A DNA stretch of 38,679 nucleotides. It comes from an uncultured Marvinbryantia sp. GTDB taxonomy: Bacteria > Bacillota > Clostridia > Lachnospirales > Lachnospiraceae. A program made the translations under genes and the position numbers. A model generated the notes under the pieces. That model saw only the letters and a list, made by a program, of their open reading frames with translations, was not told where the DNA came from and made no database searches. The stretch lies in contig CANQJX010000001.1 of assembly GCA_947624335.1 (NCBI GenBank), positions 1 through 38,679 on the forward strand, written 5' to 3'. Of this stretch, positions 9,061 to 16,509 are shown piece after piece (position 1 is the stretch's first letter; each line of letters starts with the position of its first letter).

Positions 9061-10164
9061 TTACGCATTAAAATTTACAGGTAAAATCAGATAAACATAG
9101 CTTTCCGTATCGTCCTTAATAAAGCACGGCGCCTTTGGATTTACCAGATAAACCGTAATCGTTTCATCGTCGATTACGCGCAGCGCGTCCAAAAGGAAGC
9201 GCGGATTAAATCCGATCAGAATATCTTTTCCTTCTTTTTCAATCAAAATCTGTTCGTTCATAGAACCGATCTGGGAATCTATTTTTAATTCCATGCTGTG
9301 ATCGTCGATTCCGATAATGATGGGACGCTTATCGCCTTCTTTAATCAGAAGCGTCGCACGGTCGATACAATCCAGCAATTCCCGTTTGTTTATTTTTAAT
9401 TTTGTCTCATAATCGCTGGAAAGCATCTGTTCAATATGGAAATATTCTCCCTCAATCAATCTGGAAACGGCAATGGTATTTTCCAGTTCAAACAAAACAT
9501 GGTTCTTGGTAAAATAAATTTCAACCATGTCTTCCGTTTCTCCGGATAATATCTTGCTGATCTCGATTAATGTCTTTCCGGGTACGACGATTTTCTTTTT
9601 CTCATAAGTATCTTTTAATTCTATTTTACGGATAGAAATACGGTGTCCGTCTAAAGAAACCACTTTTAAAGTATTTCCGTCGATCTCAAATAATTCGCCG
9701 GTCATCATACGGTTATTTTCATTTTGGGCGATAGAAAAGATCGTCTGTTTGATTACTTCGCGCAAGGTAAACTGCGAAATACAGATAGAATTATCTTTTT
9801 CTACAAACGGGAGATAAGGATAATCTTCTCCGTCTTTTCCGGAAATGGAAAACTTTGCTTTTTCACAGGTAATAACCGCCTGGAATTTATCATCCGCCGT
9901 AATCACAACTTCATTTTCGGGAAGCTTTCGTATAATTTCCGAAAACAGCCTGGCGTCCAGCGCAATCTTTCCTTTTTCCAGAATATTGCCTTTTACAACC
10001 GTCTCTATGCCTAATTCCATATCGTTTGTAGTAAATTTAATCTCTTCCCTCGCAGCGTCGATTAAAATACATTCGAGAATCGGCATCGTCGTTTTGGAAG
10101 GCACGGCTTTCATTACGATGTTAACACTTTTCAACAGCTCTGATTTCTGACAAACAATTTTCAT
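9061..10164 (-). CDS. dnaN: DNA polymerase III beta subunit (sliding clamp)
   Basis: The 367-residue protein matches the three-domain sliding clamp that holds the replicative polymerase on DNA. It begins MKIVCQKSELLKSVNIVMKA and ends with the characteristic YLILPVN segment. An AGGAGG precedes the ATG. It is downstream of dnaA on the same strand across a 152-bp gap that carries DnaA boxes, so dnaA and dnaN may share transcription while the gap doubles as part of the origin. Confidence 0.98.
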   Translation of the reverse strand: MKIVCQKSELLKSVNIVMKAVPSKTTMPILECILIDAAREEIKFTTNDMELGIETVVKGNILEKGKIALDARLFSEIIRKLPENEVVITADDKFQAVITCEKAKFSISGKDGEDYPYLPFVEKDNSICISQFTLREVIKQTIFSIAQNENNRMMTGELFEIDGNTLKVVSLDGHRISIRKIELKDTYEKKKIVVPGKTLIEISKILSGETEDMVEIYFTKNHVLFELENTIAVSRLIEGEYFHIEQMLSSDYETKLKINKRELLDCIDRATLLIKEGDKRPIIIGIDDHSMELKIDSQIGSMNEQILIEKEGKDILIGFNPRFLLDALRVIDDETITVYLVNPKAPCFIKDDTESYVYLILPVNFNA

Positions 10165-10283
10165 TTGTATCCTCCTTTTTTAAAAAAGATTAGAAGTATT
10201 CTTCATAGGGGCTGTGGATTTGTGAATAACACAAAAAAATACAGCCGGAAAAAGAAATTTTGAATGGATAACTTTGTGTGTAA
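10165..10283. other. oriC part 2: DnaA boxes and unwinding-like element between dnaA and dnaN
   Basis: On the minus strand TTATTCACA (10229-10221, a full TTATNCACA match) is joined to AAATCCACA (10221-10213). A GC clump GCCCC (10212-10208) follows, then CTA-, CTT- and CTA-containing sequence and a TTTTTTAAAAAA tract. TTATCCATT (10271-10263) and TTACACACA (10283-10275) are weaker boxes. The order boxes, GC clump, CTA trinucleotides and AT tract is like the B. subtilis basal unwinding region at the same genomic place. Boxes are seen directly; the unwinding role is inferred. Confidence 0.65.
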
Positions 10284-10316
10284 CAGGAACAAAAAGCAAA
10301 ATAAAATGTGAATCGT

Positions 10317-11678
10317 TCAGGGATTGATTTTTTTAATTAAAATATCAATGAGCGTTTTCATGCTTTCGCTGTGTTCTACTTCGTAAGCGATTTTTTCACA
10401 TCCGTGGATAACGGTGGAATGATCTCTTTTTCCGAGAATGTTTCCGATTTCTTTAAACTGCGTCTGCGTCATTTCTCTGCATAAATACATGGCAATCTGC
10501 CTGGGTATAACGATCTCGGAATTTCTTTTCGCGCCCAGAAGATCGGCTTTTTGAATGTGGAAATGTTCGCAAACCGTGTCGATAATAATTTCCGGCGTGA
10601 CAATTCTTTTTTGATCCGGAGAAATAAGATTTTTCAAAGCTTCCTTTGCCAGATCCAGACTGATGTCTTCTTCTTTCAGGTTTTGAAGCCTTCCGAAAGC
10701 GGCAACCATATTCAACGCGCCTTCCAGTTCCCGGATATTGGATTTAATATTTGTCGCAATGTATTGGATAATTTCATCGTTGATGGTATATCCGTCCAAT
10801 TCTTCTTTCTTTTTCAGAATCGCCATTCTTGTTTCATAATCGGGAGAAGAAATATCCGCAATCAGACCCCACTCAAACCGCGATTTAAACCGTTCTTCCA
10901 AAGTAGACATTTCTTTAGGAGGCTTGTCCGAGGAAATGATAATTTGTTTTCCGGCGCTGTGCAGGTCGTTAAAGGTATGAAAAAATTCTTCCTGCGTAGA
11001 TTCCTTTCCTATTATAAATTGAATATCGTCGATTAAAAGAACATCAATGCTGCGGTATTTTTCGCGAAATTTAGACATCGCGGCGTTATTTCCGCTTCGG
11101 ATATTTTCAATTACTTCATTTGTAAACGTTTCGCTTGTCACATAAAGAACTTTTGTATCCGGATTTTTGTCCAGAATAAAATGAGCGACGGAGTGCATCA
11201 AATGCGTTTTTCCCAGACCTACTCCCCCGTAAATAAAAAGAGGGTTATAGTTTTTGCCCGGAGATTCCGCCACAGCAAGAGAAGCCGCGTGCGCAAACTT
11301 ATTGTTTCCGCCTACGACAAAGGTATCAAACGTATAACGCGGATTTAAATTGGCGCGTTCTATAATAACGTTCATTTTCTGTTCCGGCTGTTTGGATTGT
11401 TCCGAATTTTCCGTATCCTGCGGAAGAACAAATTTTACTTCACAGTCGATGCCGGTAACTTCTTCAATCGCAATTTTAATCGGAAGAAGATATTTTTTGT
11501 TGATATAATTCAGATACATCTGCTGCTGCGCGTTGGGAACAATGATATACACGGTGTTATTTTCAAAACGCTGAACCTTTAAGGGTTTTAGCCATGTATT
11601 AAAAGATACATGAGTCATCTCATGTTCTATCTGCACGCGATATAAGATTTCCTCCCAATGCTGTTCAATGATATTCAT
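10317..11678 (-). CDS. dnaA: Chromosomal replication initiator protein DnaA
   Basis: With the start chosen here the protein has 453 residues. It has domain I (about 1-85), a short linker, an AAA+ domain with Walker A GGVGLGKTH and Walker B LLIDDIQF, and domain IV with the DnaA-box-recognition signature near DHSTVIHGCEKI. DnaA-ATP binds TTATNCACA boxes and melts the origin. The frame is open 33 codons further upstream, but the ATG at 11678 has AGGAGA 6 bases away and gives the familiar N-terminus, so the longer form is rejected. DnaA boxes on both sides of the gene suggest both origin function and self-repression. Confidence 0.98.
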   Translation of the reverse strand: MNIIEQHWEEILYRVQIEHEMTHVSFNTWLKPLKVQRFENNTVYIIVPNAQQQMYLNYINKKYLLPIKIAIEEVTGIDCEVKFVLPQDTENSEQSKQPEQKMNVIIERANLNPRYTFDTFVVGGNNKFAHAASLAVAESPGKNYNPLFIYGGVGLGKTHLMHSVAHFILDKNPDTKVLYVTSETFTNEVIENIRSGNNAAMSKFREKYRSIDVLLIDDIQFIIGKESTQEEFFHTFNDLHSAGKQIIISSDKPPKEMSTLEERFKSRFEWGLIADISSPDYETRMAILKKKEELDGYTINDEIIQYIATNIKSNIRELEGALNMVAAFGRLQNLKEEDISLDLAKEALKNLISPDQKRIVTPEIIIDTVCEHFHIQKADLLGAKRNSEIVIPRQIAMYLCREMTQTQFKEIGNILGKRDHSTVIHGCEKIAYEVEHSESMKTLIDILIKKINP

Positions 11679-11715
11679 GAAAAATCTCCTTTTTGAACAC
11701 AAAAACTCTAGAATA

Positions 11716-11744
11716 ATATTAAACCAAATCCATGTTTTTCGCAA
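11716..11744 (-). promoter_or_regulatory. Candidate dnaA promoter
   Basis: On the minus strand TTGCGA (11739-11744) and TAATAT (11716-11721) are separated by 17 bases, about 40 bases upstream of the dnaA ATG. Both hexamers are near consensus. DnaA boxes lie further upstream, consistent with autoregulation. Confidence 0.5.
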
Positions 11745-11779
11745 TGAAAAGTTTTTGCGGAAACATGAAATTGACATAA

Positions 11780-11960
11780 TATAGGAGCAAAATTTTACAT
11801 AAAAGAAAGACCTGTGTAAAAGTTAAAAAAACTATAAACAAAAGAAAGCAGGAAAAACAATAAAAAAACAAAGGTTATAAAAATTTTTACACAGAAAAAA
11901 AGAGAGTTATACACAACTTATCCTCAAAATGTGGATAAAATTACGTTAACCAATCGGCAA
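11780..11960. other. oriC part 1: DnaA box cluster in the rpmH/dnaA gap
   Basis: The 422-bp gap between dnaA and rpmH is very AT-rich. It holds TTATACACA (11907-11915, full match), TTATCCTCA (11918-11926, one mismatch) and, inverted, TTATCCACA (11938-11930, the perfect consensus). TTTTACACA forms occur at 11885-11893 and, inverted, at 11821-11813. The stretch 11820-11890 is almost pure A/T. Position between divergent rpmH and dnaA arms and box density mark this as part of oriC. No small gene is visible in the gap. Confidence 0.85.
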
Positions 11961-11994
11961 AAGAAGAAAATAAATGCAAAAAGGCAGATTTTAC

Positions 11995-12023
11995 TTGACT
12001 ATCCTGATCTTTATGAATATAAT
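11995..12023 (+). promoter_or_regulatory. Promoter of the rpmH-rnpA-yidD-yidC-jag operon
   Basis: TTGACT (11995-12000) and TATAAT (12018-12023) are separated by exactly 17 bases, 77 bases upstream of rpmH. Confidence 0.75.
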
Positions 12024-12100
12024 TGTGGTGATGTTTTAACCTGACCGAAAGAAAAATACCATTTTATTCTTTATTTGGTAGAAAAGGAGGTGCGGTCCAC

Positions 12101-12235
12101 ATGAAAATGACATTTCAGCCGAAAAAGAGATCCAGAGCGAAAGTTCATGGTTTCAGAGCCAGAATGAAAACAGCAGGCGGCAGAAAAGTTCTCGCTGCGA
12201 GAAGAGCTAAGGGAAGAAAAGTATTATCTGCATAA
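12101..12235 (+). CDS. rpmH: 50S ribosomal protein L34
   Basis: The 44-residue, very basic protein begins MKMTFQPKKRSRAKVHGF and ends GRKVLSA, matching L34 over its full normal length. An AGGAGG lies 11 bases before the ATG. L34 is a late-assembling large-subunit protein. It is the first gene to the right of oriC and is followed by a GC-rich hairpin before rnpA. Confidence 0.97.
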   Translation: MKMTFQPKKRSRAKVHGFRARMKTAGGRKVLAARRAKGRKVLSA

Positions 12236-12242
12236 TAAAAAG

Positions 12243-12292
12243 TAAAATTGTTGCAAATAATAGCGCCCGATTTCCGGGCGCATTGCAATTTT
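12243..12292 (+). promoter_or_regulatory. Hairpin between rpmH and rnpA (attenuator or processing site)
   Basis: A 7-bp GC stem GCGCCCG/CGGGCGC (12263-12269 and 12275-12281, 5-base loop) is nested inside an outer AAAATTG/CAATTTT pairing (12244-12250 and 12286-12292). The downstream side ends in only a short T run, so a partial terminator or RNA-processing site is more likely than a full stop. It would let rpmH be expressed above rnpA. Confidence 0.55.
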
Positions 12293-12300
12293 ATGGAACG

Positions 12301-12630
12301 ATGGAATCATTAAAAAAAAACAAAGATTTTCAAAAAATTTATCAGGAAGGTAAATCCTGTGCAAACAAATATCTGGTAATGTATGCGTTACAGAATGCTC
12401 GAACCGGGAATCGCCTGGGAATATCTGTAAGCAAAAAGGTCGGGAATAGTGTAATAAGACATCGTCTGAAAAGATTGGTAAGGGAAAGCTACCGCCTGAA
12501 TGAAAAAATCTGTAAATACGGGTACGACATAGCGATCATTGTACGTCCGGCGGCAAAGGGAAAAAATTATCAGGAAATCGAAAGCGCGCTGCTGCATCTT
12601 TTTAAAATACAGAAGCTGCTTGCCGCTTAA
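12301..12630 (+). CDS. rnpA: Ribonuclease P protein component
   Basis: The 109-residue basic protein assists the RNase P RNA in 5' maturation of tRNAs. It starts MESLKKNKDFQ, a typical RnpA beginning, and the arginine-rich core reads VIRHRLKRLVRES, a His variant of the usual RNR motif. The ATG at 12301 is chosen because it gives the family N-terminus; a TTG at 12283 would add six unconserved residues. Neither start has a good ribosome-binding site, and both lie at the foot of the rpmH-rnpA hairpin, so coupling or structure control is plausible. Confidence 0.93.
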   Translation: MESLKKNKDFQKIYQEGKSCANKYLVMYALQNARTGNRLGISVSKKVGNSVIRHRLKRLVRESYRLNEKICKYGYDIAIIVRPAAKGKNYQEIESALLHLFKIQKLLAA

Positions 12631-12641
12631 TTGTTGAAAAA

Positions 12642-12884
12642 ATGAAAAGAATATTGATCTATTGGATTCGTTTCTATCAGAGAAGATTATCGCCTTTGAA
12701 AAAAATGCGCTGTCCCTACTACCCTACCTGTTCCAACTATGGAATACAGGCAATTGAAAAACACGGAGCCATCAAAGGAAGTATGCTGGCGATATGGCGT
12801 GTTTTAAGATGTAATCCTTTTTCACACGGAGGAATTGATCCGGTTCCGGAGAAATTTTTGTCTTTTAGGAGGAAAAAAGATTGA
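12642..12884 (+). CDS. yidD: Membrane protein insertion efficiency factor YidD
   Basis: The 80-residue protein matches YidD over its full length. It has an amphipathic N-terminus (residues 1-20), the conserved core MRCPYYPTCSNYGIQAIEKHG (22-42, with Cys24 and Cys30) and RCNPFSHGGIDPVP. YidD is a small membrane-associated protein that aids YidC-dependent insertion. It lies between rnpA and yidC, and its stop overlaps the TTG start of yidC (TTGA). Confidence 0.95.
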   Translation: MKRILIYWIRFYQRRLSPLKKMRCPYYPTCSNYGIQAIEKHGAIKGSMLAIWRVLRCNPFSHGGIDPVPEKFLSFRRKKD

Positions 12885-14155
12885 AAACAATGTTACTTAC
12901 AAAAAGTAATTGGTTTATTATTGGACCGGTAGCGACTCTGCTCGGTTTTGTAATGAATGGAATTTATCTGTTTATGGATGGCGCGTTTTCTATCCAGAAC
13001 ATAGGTATTTGCATTATTTTATTCACCGTTATTATTAACCTTCTTCTGCTTCCGATGACGATTAAACAGCAAAAATCAATGAAGATACAGGCTGTTATGA
13101 ATCCGGAACTGCAGGCGCTGCAAAAAAAGTATAAAAACAAAAGAGATAACGCGTCTATGATGAAGATGCAGGAAGAACAGCAGGCATTGTACGCAAAATA
13201 CGGCGTTTCCATGATGGGAAGCTGCCTTACCATGCTGATCCAGATGCCGATTCTTTTTGCGATGTATCAGGTTATCTGGAAAATTCCCGCTTATATCAGC
13301 GGCGTATACTCCGTTTATACCAATCTGGTAAACAAGCTTTTAACGACAAACGGAGCGCAGGAATTTTTACAGCAGTTCGCCACACAGGCAAGAGTAAACT
13401 TTGATAAACTGGGTTTTACTTCCAATACGATTGTAGACGTCTTATACAATTTCAGACCGGATAACTGGTCGGAACTGGCGAAGCAGTTTCCCAATCTGGC
13501 TGATATTATTAACAAAACGGCAACGGAAACAGAACATATCAACAGCTTTCTCGGTATTAATATCGCGGACGCTCCGTTATCCATTATTCAAAAAGGCATG
13601 GCAAACGGCATTCTGCCGCTGATTGTCGCGATTGCGATTCCGATACTGGCAGGTCTTACGCAGTATTTAAGTACAAAATTGATGCCGCAGCAGGACCAGG
13701 CGGGCGCGGAAGAAAGTTCCATGACAAGCAGCTTAAAGACAATGAATACCGTTATGCCGCTGATCTCCGTATTTATCAGCTTTACGCTCTCGGCAGGTCT
13801 CGGTATTTACTGGATCGCCAGCTCGGTAGTAAGAAGCATCATTCAGATTATTGTCAATCGGAAAATAGAAAAAATTGACATCAATGAAATGGTGAAAGAA
13901 AATATCGAGAAGTATAATGAAAAAAGAAAAAAACAGGGTCTTCCGCCCGACAGGATCAGCGGACAGGCGAAAGCAAATTTGCGGAACCTGCAGAATCCGG
14001 CGGATGACGAGGAAGAAGATGCGAAACGGGAAAAGAGACTGAACGATATGAAAAAGTCCACAGAATATTATAACAATACCGCGAAACCCGGAAGTATCGC
14101 TGCAAAAGCAAGAATGGTGCAGCAATACAACGAGAAAAATAATAAGAAAAAGTAA
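12881..14155 (+). CDS. yidC: Membrane protein insertase YidC/Oxa1
   Basis: The 424-residue protein is of the Gram-positive Oxa1/YidC type. Membrane segments lie at about residues 12-30, 38-58, 110-135, 240-262 and 288-325. The cytoplasmic hairpin after TM2 (MNPELQALQKKYKNKRD) and a highly charged C-terminal tail (330-424) are present. The start is TTG, with AGGAGG 8 bases upstream and overlapping the yidD stop; an ATG three codons on is the alternative. Two oddities are seen: Asn53 occupies the groove position of the conserved Arg (IINLLLLP), and the segment between TM3 and the FLGINIADAP region (about 135-225) is longer than in Bacillus SpoIIIJ. No lipobox is visible at the N-terminus. Confidence 0.93.
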   Translation: MKTMLLTKSNWFIIGPVATLLGFVMNGIYLFMDGAFSIQNIGICIILFTVIINLLLLPMTIKQQKSMKIQAVMNPELQALQKKYKNKRDNASMMKMQEEQQALYAKYGVSMMGSCLTMLIQMPILFAMYQVIWKIPAYISGVYSVYTNLVNKLLTTNGAQEFLQQFATQARVNFDKLGFTSNTIVDVLYNFRPDNWSELAKQFPNLADIINKTATETEHINSFLGINIADAPLSIIQKGMANGILPLIVAIAIPILAGLTQYLSTKLMPQQDQAGAEESSMTSSLKTMNTVMPLISVFISFTLSAGLGIYWIASSVVRSIIQIIVNRKIEKIDINEMVKENIEKYNEKRKKQGLPPDRISGQAKANLRNLQNPADDEEEDAKREKRLNDMKKSTEYYNNTAKPGSIAAKARMVQQYNEKNNKKK

Positions 14156-14169
14156 AGGGAGGTTTTATT

Positions 14170-15024
14170 ATGGATTATATTACCGTAACCGCTAAAACCG
14201 TACAAGACGCTATTTTGGAAGCGTCCCTTCAGTTGGAGACGTTCCGCGATAATATTGAGTATGAAGTAATTGAAGAAGGAAGCAGCGGATTCTTTGGAAT
14301 CGGAGGCAAAAAGGCCGTTATTAAGGCGCGAAAAAAAGTAGCGATTGAAGATATTCTGACGGACGAGCCAAAGACAGACTATTCTTCCAGAAAAGCGGAG
14401 AAAAAAGAACCGAAAAAAGAGCCGAAAAAAGAATTTAAGAAAGACAAAAAAGAAATAAAAACGGAAGAAAAAGAAGAAATGCTTCCACAGGAAGACGCAT
14501 TTGAAGAAGCGGAACCGGAAGAAAGAAAAGAGCGCAAGGTAGCGGTGCTTACCCCGGAGGAACAGGAAGAAGCAAAGGCGAAAGCGGAAAAATTCTTAAA
14601 AGACGTATTTGCGTCCATTGAGATGGAAGTCGGCGTAGAAACGGATTACACGGACGAGGTTTTGAATGTGGAACTTTCCGGCGACGATATGGGCGTGCTG
14701 ATCGGAAAGCGCGGACAGACGCTGGATTCTCTTCAGTATCTGACAAGCCTTGTTGTAAATAAGGACAAATCCGGCTACACCCGCGTAAAAGTAGATACCG
14801 AAAATTATCGCAGCCGCAGGAAAAAGACCTTGGAAAATCTGGCAAAGAATATTGCGTTTAAGGTAAAGAGAACGAGAAGGCCGGTATTTTTGGAGCCGAT
14901 GAACCCGTATGAAAGACGGATCATCCACTCCGCTCTGCAAAACGATCCCTATGTGACGACCCACAGCGAAGGGGAAGAACCTTATCGCAAGGTAGTTGTG
15001 ACATTAAAGAAAAATGGCAGATAA
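14170..15024 (+). CDS. jag: RNA-binding protein Jag/KhpB (EloR)
   Basis: The 284-residue protein has an N-terminal Jag-N domain (residues 1-56, with SGFFGIGGKKA), a Lys/Glu-rich low-complexity linker (about 57-135), a KH domain with VLIGKRGQTLDSLQ (near 177-190) and a C-terminal R3H domain with NPYERRIIHSAL. Jag/KhpB binds RNA and in streptococci links to cell elongation and division. It ends the yidC operon, followed by a strong terminator. Confidence 0.93.
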   Translation: MDYITVTAKTVQDAILEASLQLETFRDNIEYEVIEEGSSGFFGIGGKKAVIKARKKVAIEDILTDEPKTDYSSRKAEKKEPKKEPKKEFKKDKKEIKTEEKEEMLPQEDAFEEAEPEERKERKVAVLTPEEQEEAKAKAEKFLKDVFASIEMEVGVETDYTDEVLNVELSGDDMGVLIGKRGQTLDSLQYLTSLVVNKDKSGYTRVKVDTENYRSRRKKTLENLAKNIAFKVKRTRRPVFLEPMNPYERRIIHSALQNDPYVTTHSEGEEPYRKVVVTLKKNGR

Positions 15025-15034
15025 ATAACGGTGC

Positions 15035-15080
15035 AAAAAAGTAACTGTTGACCGGAGATACAAAGACAGTTACTTTTTTT
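15035..15080. terminator. Rho-independent terminator after jag
   Basis: A perfect 14-bp inverted repeat (AAAAAAGTAACTGT at 15035-15048, ACAGTTACTTTTTT at 15066-15079) ends in a T run. The A-run on the other side makes it structurally bidirectional. It separates the rpmH-jag operon from mnmE, only about 30 bases before the mnmE start. Confidence 0.85.
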
Positions 15081-15109
15081 GTATGCCGGTTTCTATGAGG
15101 AAAGGAATT

Positions 15110-16483
15110 ATGAAAACAGATACGATTGCCGCAATCTCCACCGGGATGACCGCTTCCGGAATCGGGATTGTGCGGCTAAGCGGCGAGGACGCTTTTCAAA
15201 TCGCAGACAAAATGTATGTGTCAAAATCGGATAAAAAGCTGTCGGACATGCCCTCGCATACGATTCATTATGGCTTTATTGCAGACGATGAGGATGTGAT
15301 CGACGAAGTACTGGTAATGCTTCTGCGCGCTCCCCGAAGTTTTACGGCGGAAAACACCGTTGAGATTAATTGCCACGGCGGCGTGTACGCCATGAAACGG
15401 ATTTTGGAACTGGCGGTGAAATGCGGGGCAAGGCCTGCCGAACCGGGCGAATTTACAAAACGCGCTTTTTTAAACGGGCGGATGGATCTTTCACAGGCGG
15501 AGGCAGTGATCGACGTGATCCAGTCTAAAAATGAATATGCCCTGAAAAGTTCTGTCAGCCAGTTAAAAGGCTCTGTTTTAAGAGTGATCCGCGAACTGAG
15601 GGAAAAAATTCTCTATGAGCTTGCGTTTATCGAATCCGCCCTGGACGATCCGGAGCATATCAGCTTAAGCGAATACCCGAAACGACTGGATCGGACGGCA
15701 AAACAAATGGAGCGCGATCTGGAAAAACTGATTGCTTCTTCACAAAACGGCAGGCTGATGAAAGAAGGAATCAAAACCGTTATCGTAGGAAAGCCAAACG
15801 CCGGGAAATCTTCTCTTTTAAATCTTCTTTTGGGAGAAGAGCGGGCGATCGTCACGGACATTGCGGGGACAACAAGAGATACCCTGGAAGAACAGATCCA
15901 GATTCACGGGATCAGCCTGCAGATCATCGATACGGCCGGAATCCGCGATACCGAAGACACGATAGAAAAAATCGGCGTGGATAAAGCGCGCGCTTACGCA
16001 AAGGATGCGGATTTGATTTTGTATGTGGTTGATTCCGCCGCCGCGCTGGATGAAAACGACGAACAGATCATCCGCATGATCCGCGGCAAAAAAGTAATCA
16101 TCCTCTTAAATAAAACGGATCTGGAAACCGTAACGACCAAGGAGGCCGTTCTGGCTAAATTAAAAAAACCGATCGTTCCTGTTTCGGCAAAAGAAGAAAC
16201 CGGGCTGGATCTTCTGGAACAGACGATAAAAGACATGTTCTATGCGGGAAATCTTTCGTTTAACGACGAAGTCTATATTACAAATATGCGGCAGAAATCC
16301 GCGCTGGAGGCCGCCCTGGAAAGCATACGCAAAGTACGGGAAAGCATCCGCTGCCAAATGCCGGAAGACTTTTTTTCCATCGATCTGACGGACGCTTACG
16401 AAGAACTGGGAAAGATCACCGGAGAATCCGCGGGAGAAGATCTGATCAACGAAATATTCCGCAGGTTTTGCATTGGAAAATAG
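15110..16483 (+). CDS. mnmE: tRNA uridine-5-carboxymethylaminomethyl(34) synthesis GTPase MnmE
   Basis: The 457-residue protein has an N-terminal formyl-THF-binding domain, a helical domain, and an inserted G domain with GKPNAGKSS, TTRD, DTAGIR and NKTD. It ends in the invariant C-terminal FCIGK with its catalytic Cys. With MnmG it modifies U34 of certain tRNAs. The frame stays open nine codons upstream, but the ATG at 15110 follows GAGGAAAGGA and gives the conserved KTDTIAAIST start. mnmG follows after 26 bases. Confidence 0.97.
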   Translation: MKTDTIAAISTGMTASGIGIVRLSGEDAFQIADKMYVSKSDKKLSDMPSHTIHYGFIADDEDVIDEVLVMLLRAPRSFTAENTVEINCHGGVYAMKRILELAVKCGARPAEPGEFTKRAFLNGRMDLSQAEAVIDVIQSKNEYALKSSVSQLKGSVLRVIRELREKILYELAFIESALDDPEHISLSEYPKRLDRTAKQMERDLEKLIASSQNGRLMKEGIKTVIVGKPNAGKSSLLNLLLGEERAIVTDIAGTTRDTLEEQIQIHGISLQIIDTAGIRDTEDTIEKIGVDKARAYAKDADLILYVVDSAAALDENDEQIIRMIRGKKVIILLNKTDLETVTTKEAVLAKLKKPIVPVSAKEETGLDLLEQTIKDMFYAGNLSFNDEVYITNMRQKSALEAALESIRKVRESIRCQMPEDFFSIDLTDAYEELGKITGESAGEDLINEIFRRFCIGK

Positions 16484-16509
16484 GGGTTATTTAAAAAAGA
16501 GGTAGACTT

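Noticed and set aside
10210..10246. GGCTGT/ACAGCC inverted repeat as a dnaA terminator
   Set aside because: The stem is only 6 bp with a 25-base loop, and no T run follows on the dnaA strand. The enclosed DnaA boxes explain the region better.
11679..11777. A longer dnaA with 33 extra N-terminal codons
   Set aside because: The extra residues are Phe/Arg-rich and not DnaA-like, and the ATG at 11678 has a good ribosome-binding site; the added stretch also covers the dnaA promoter.
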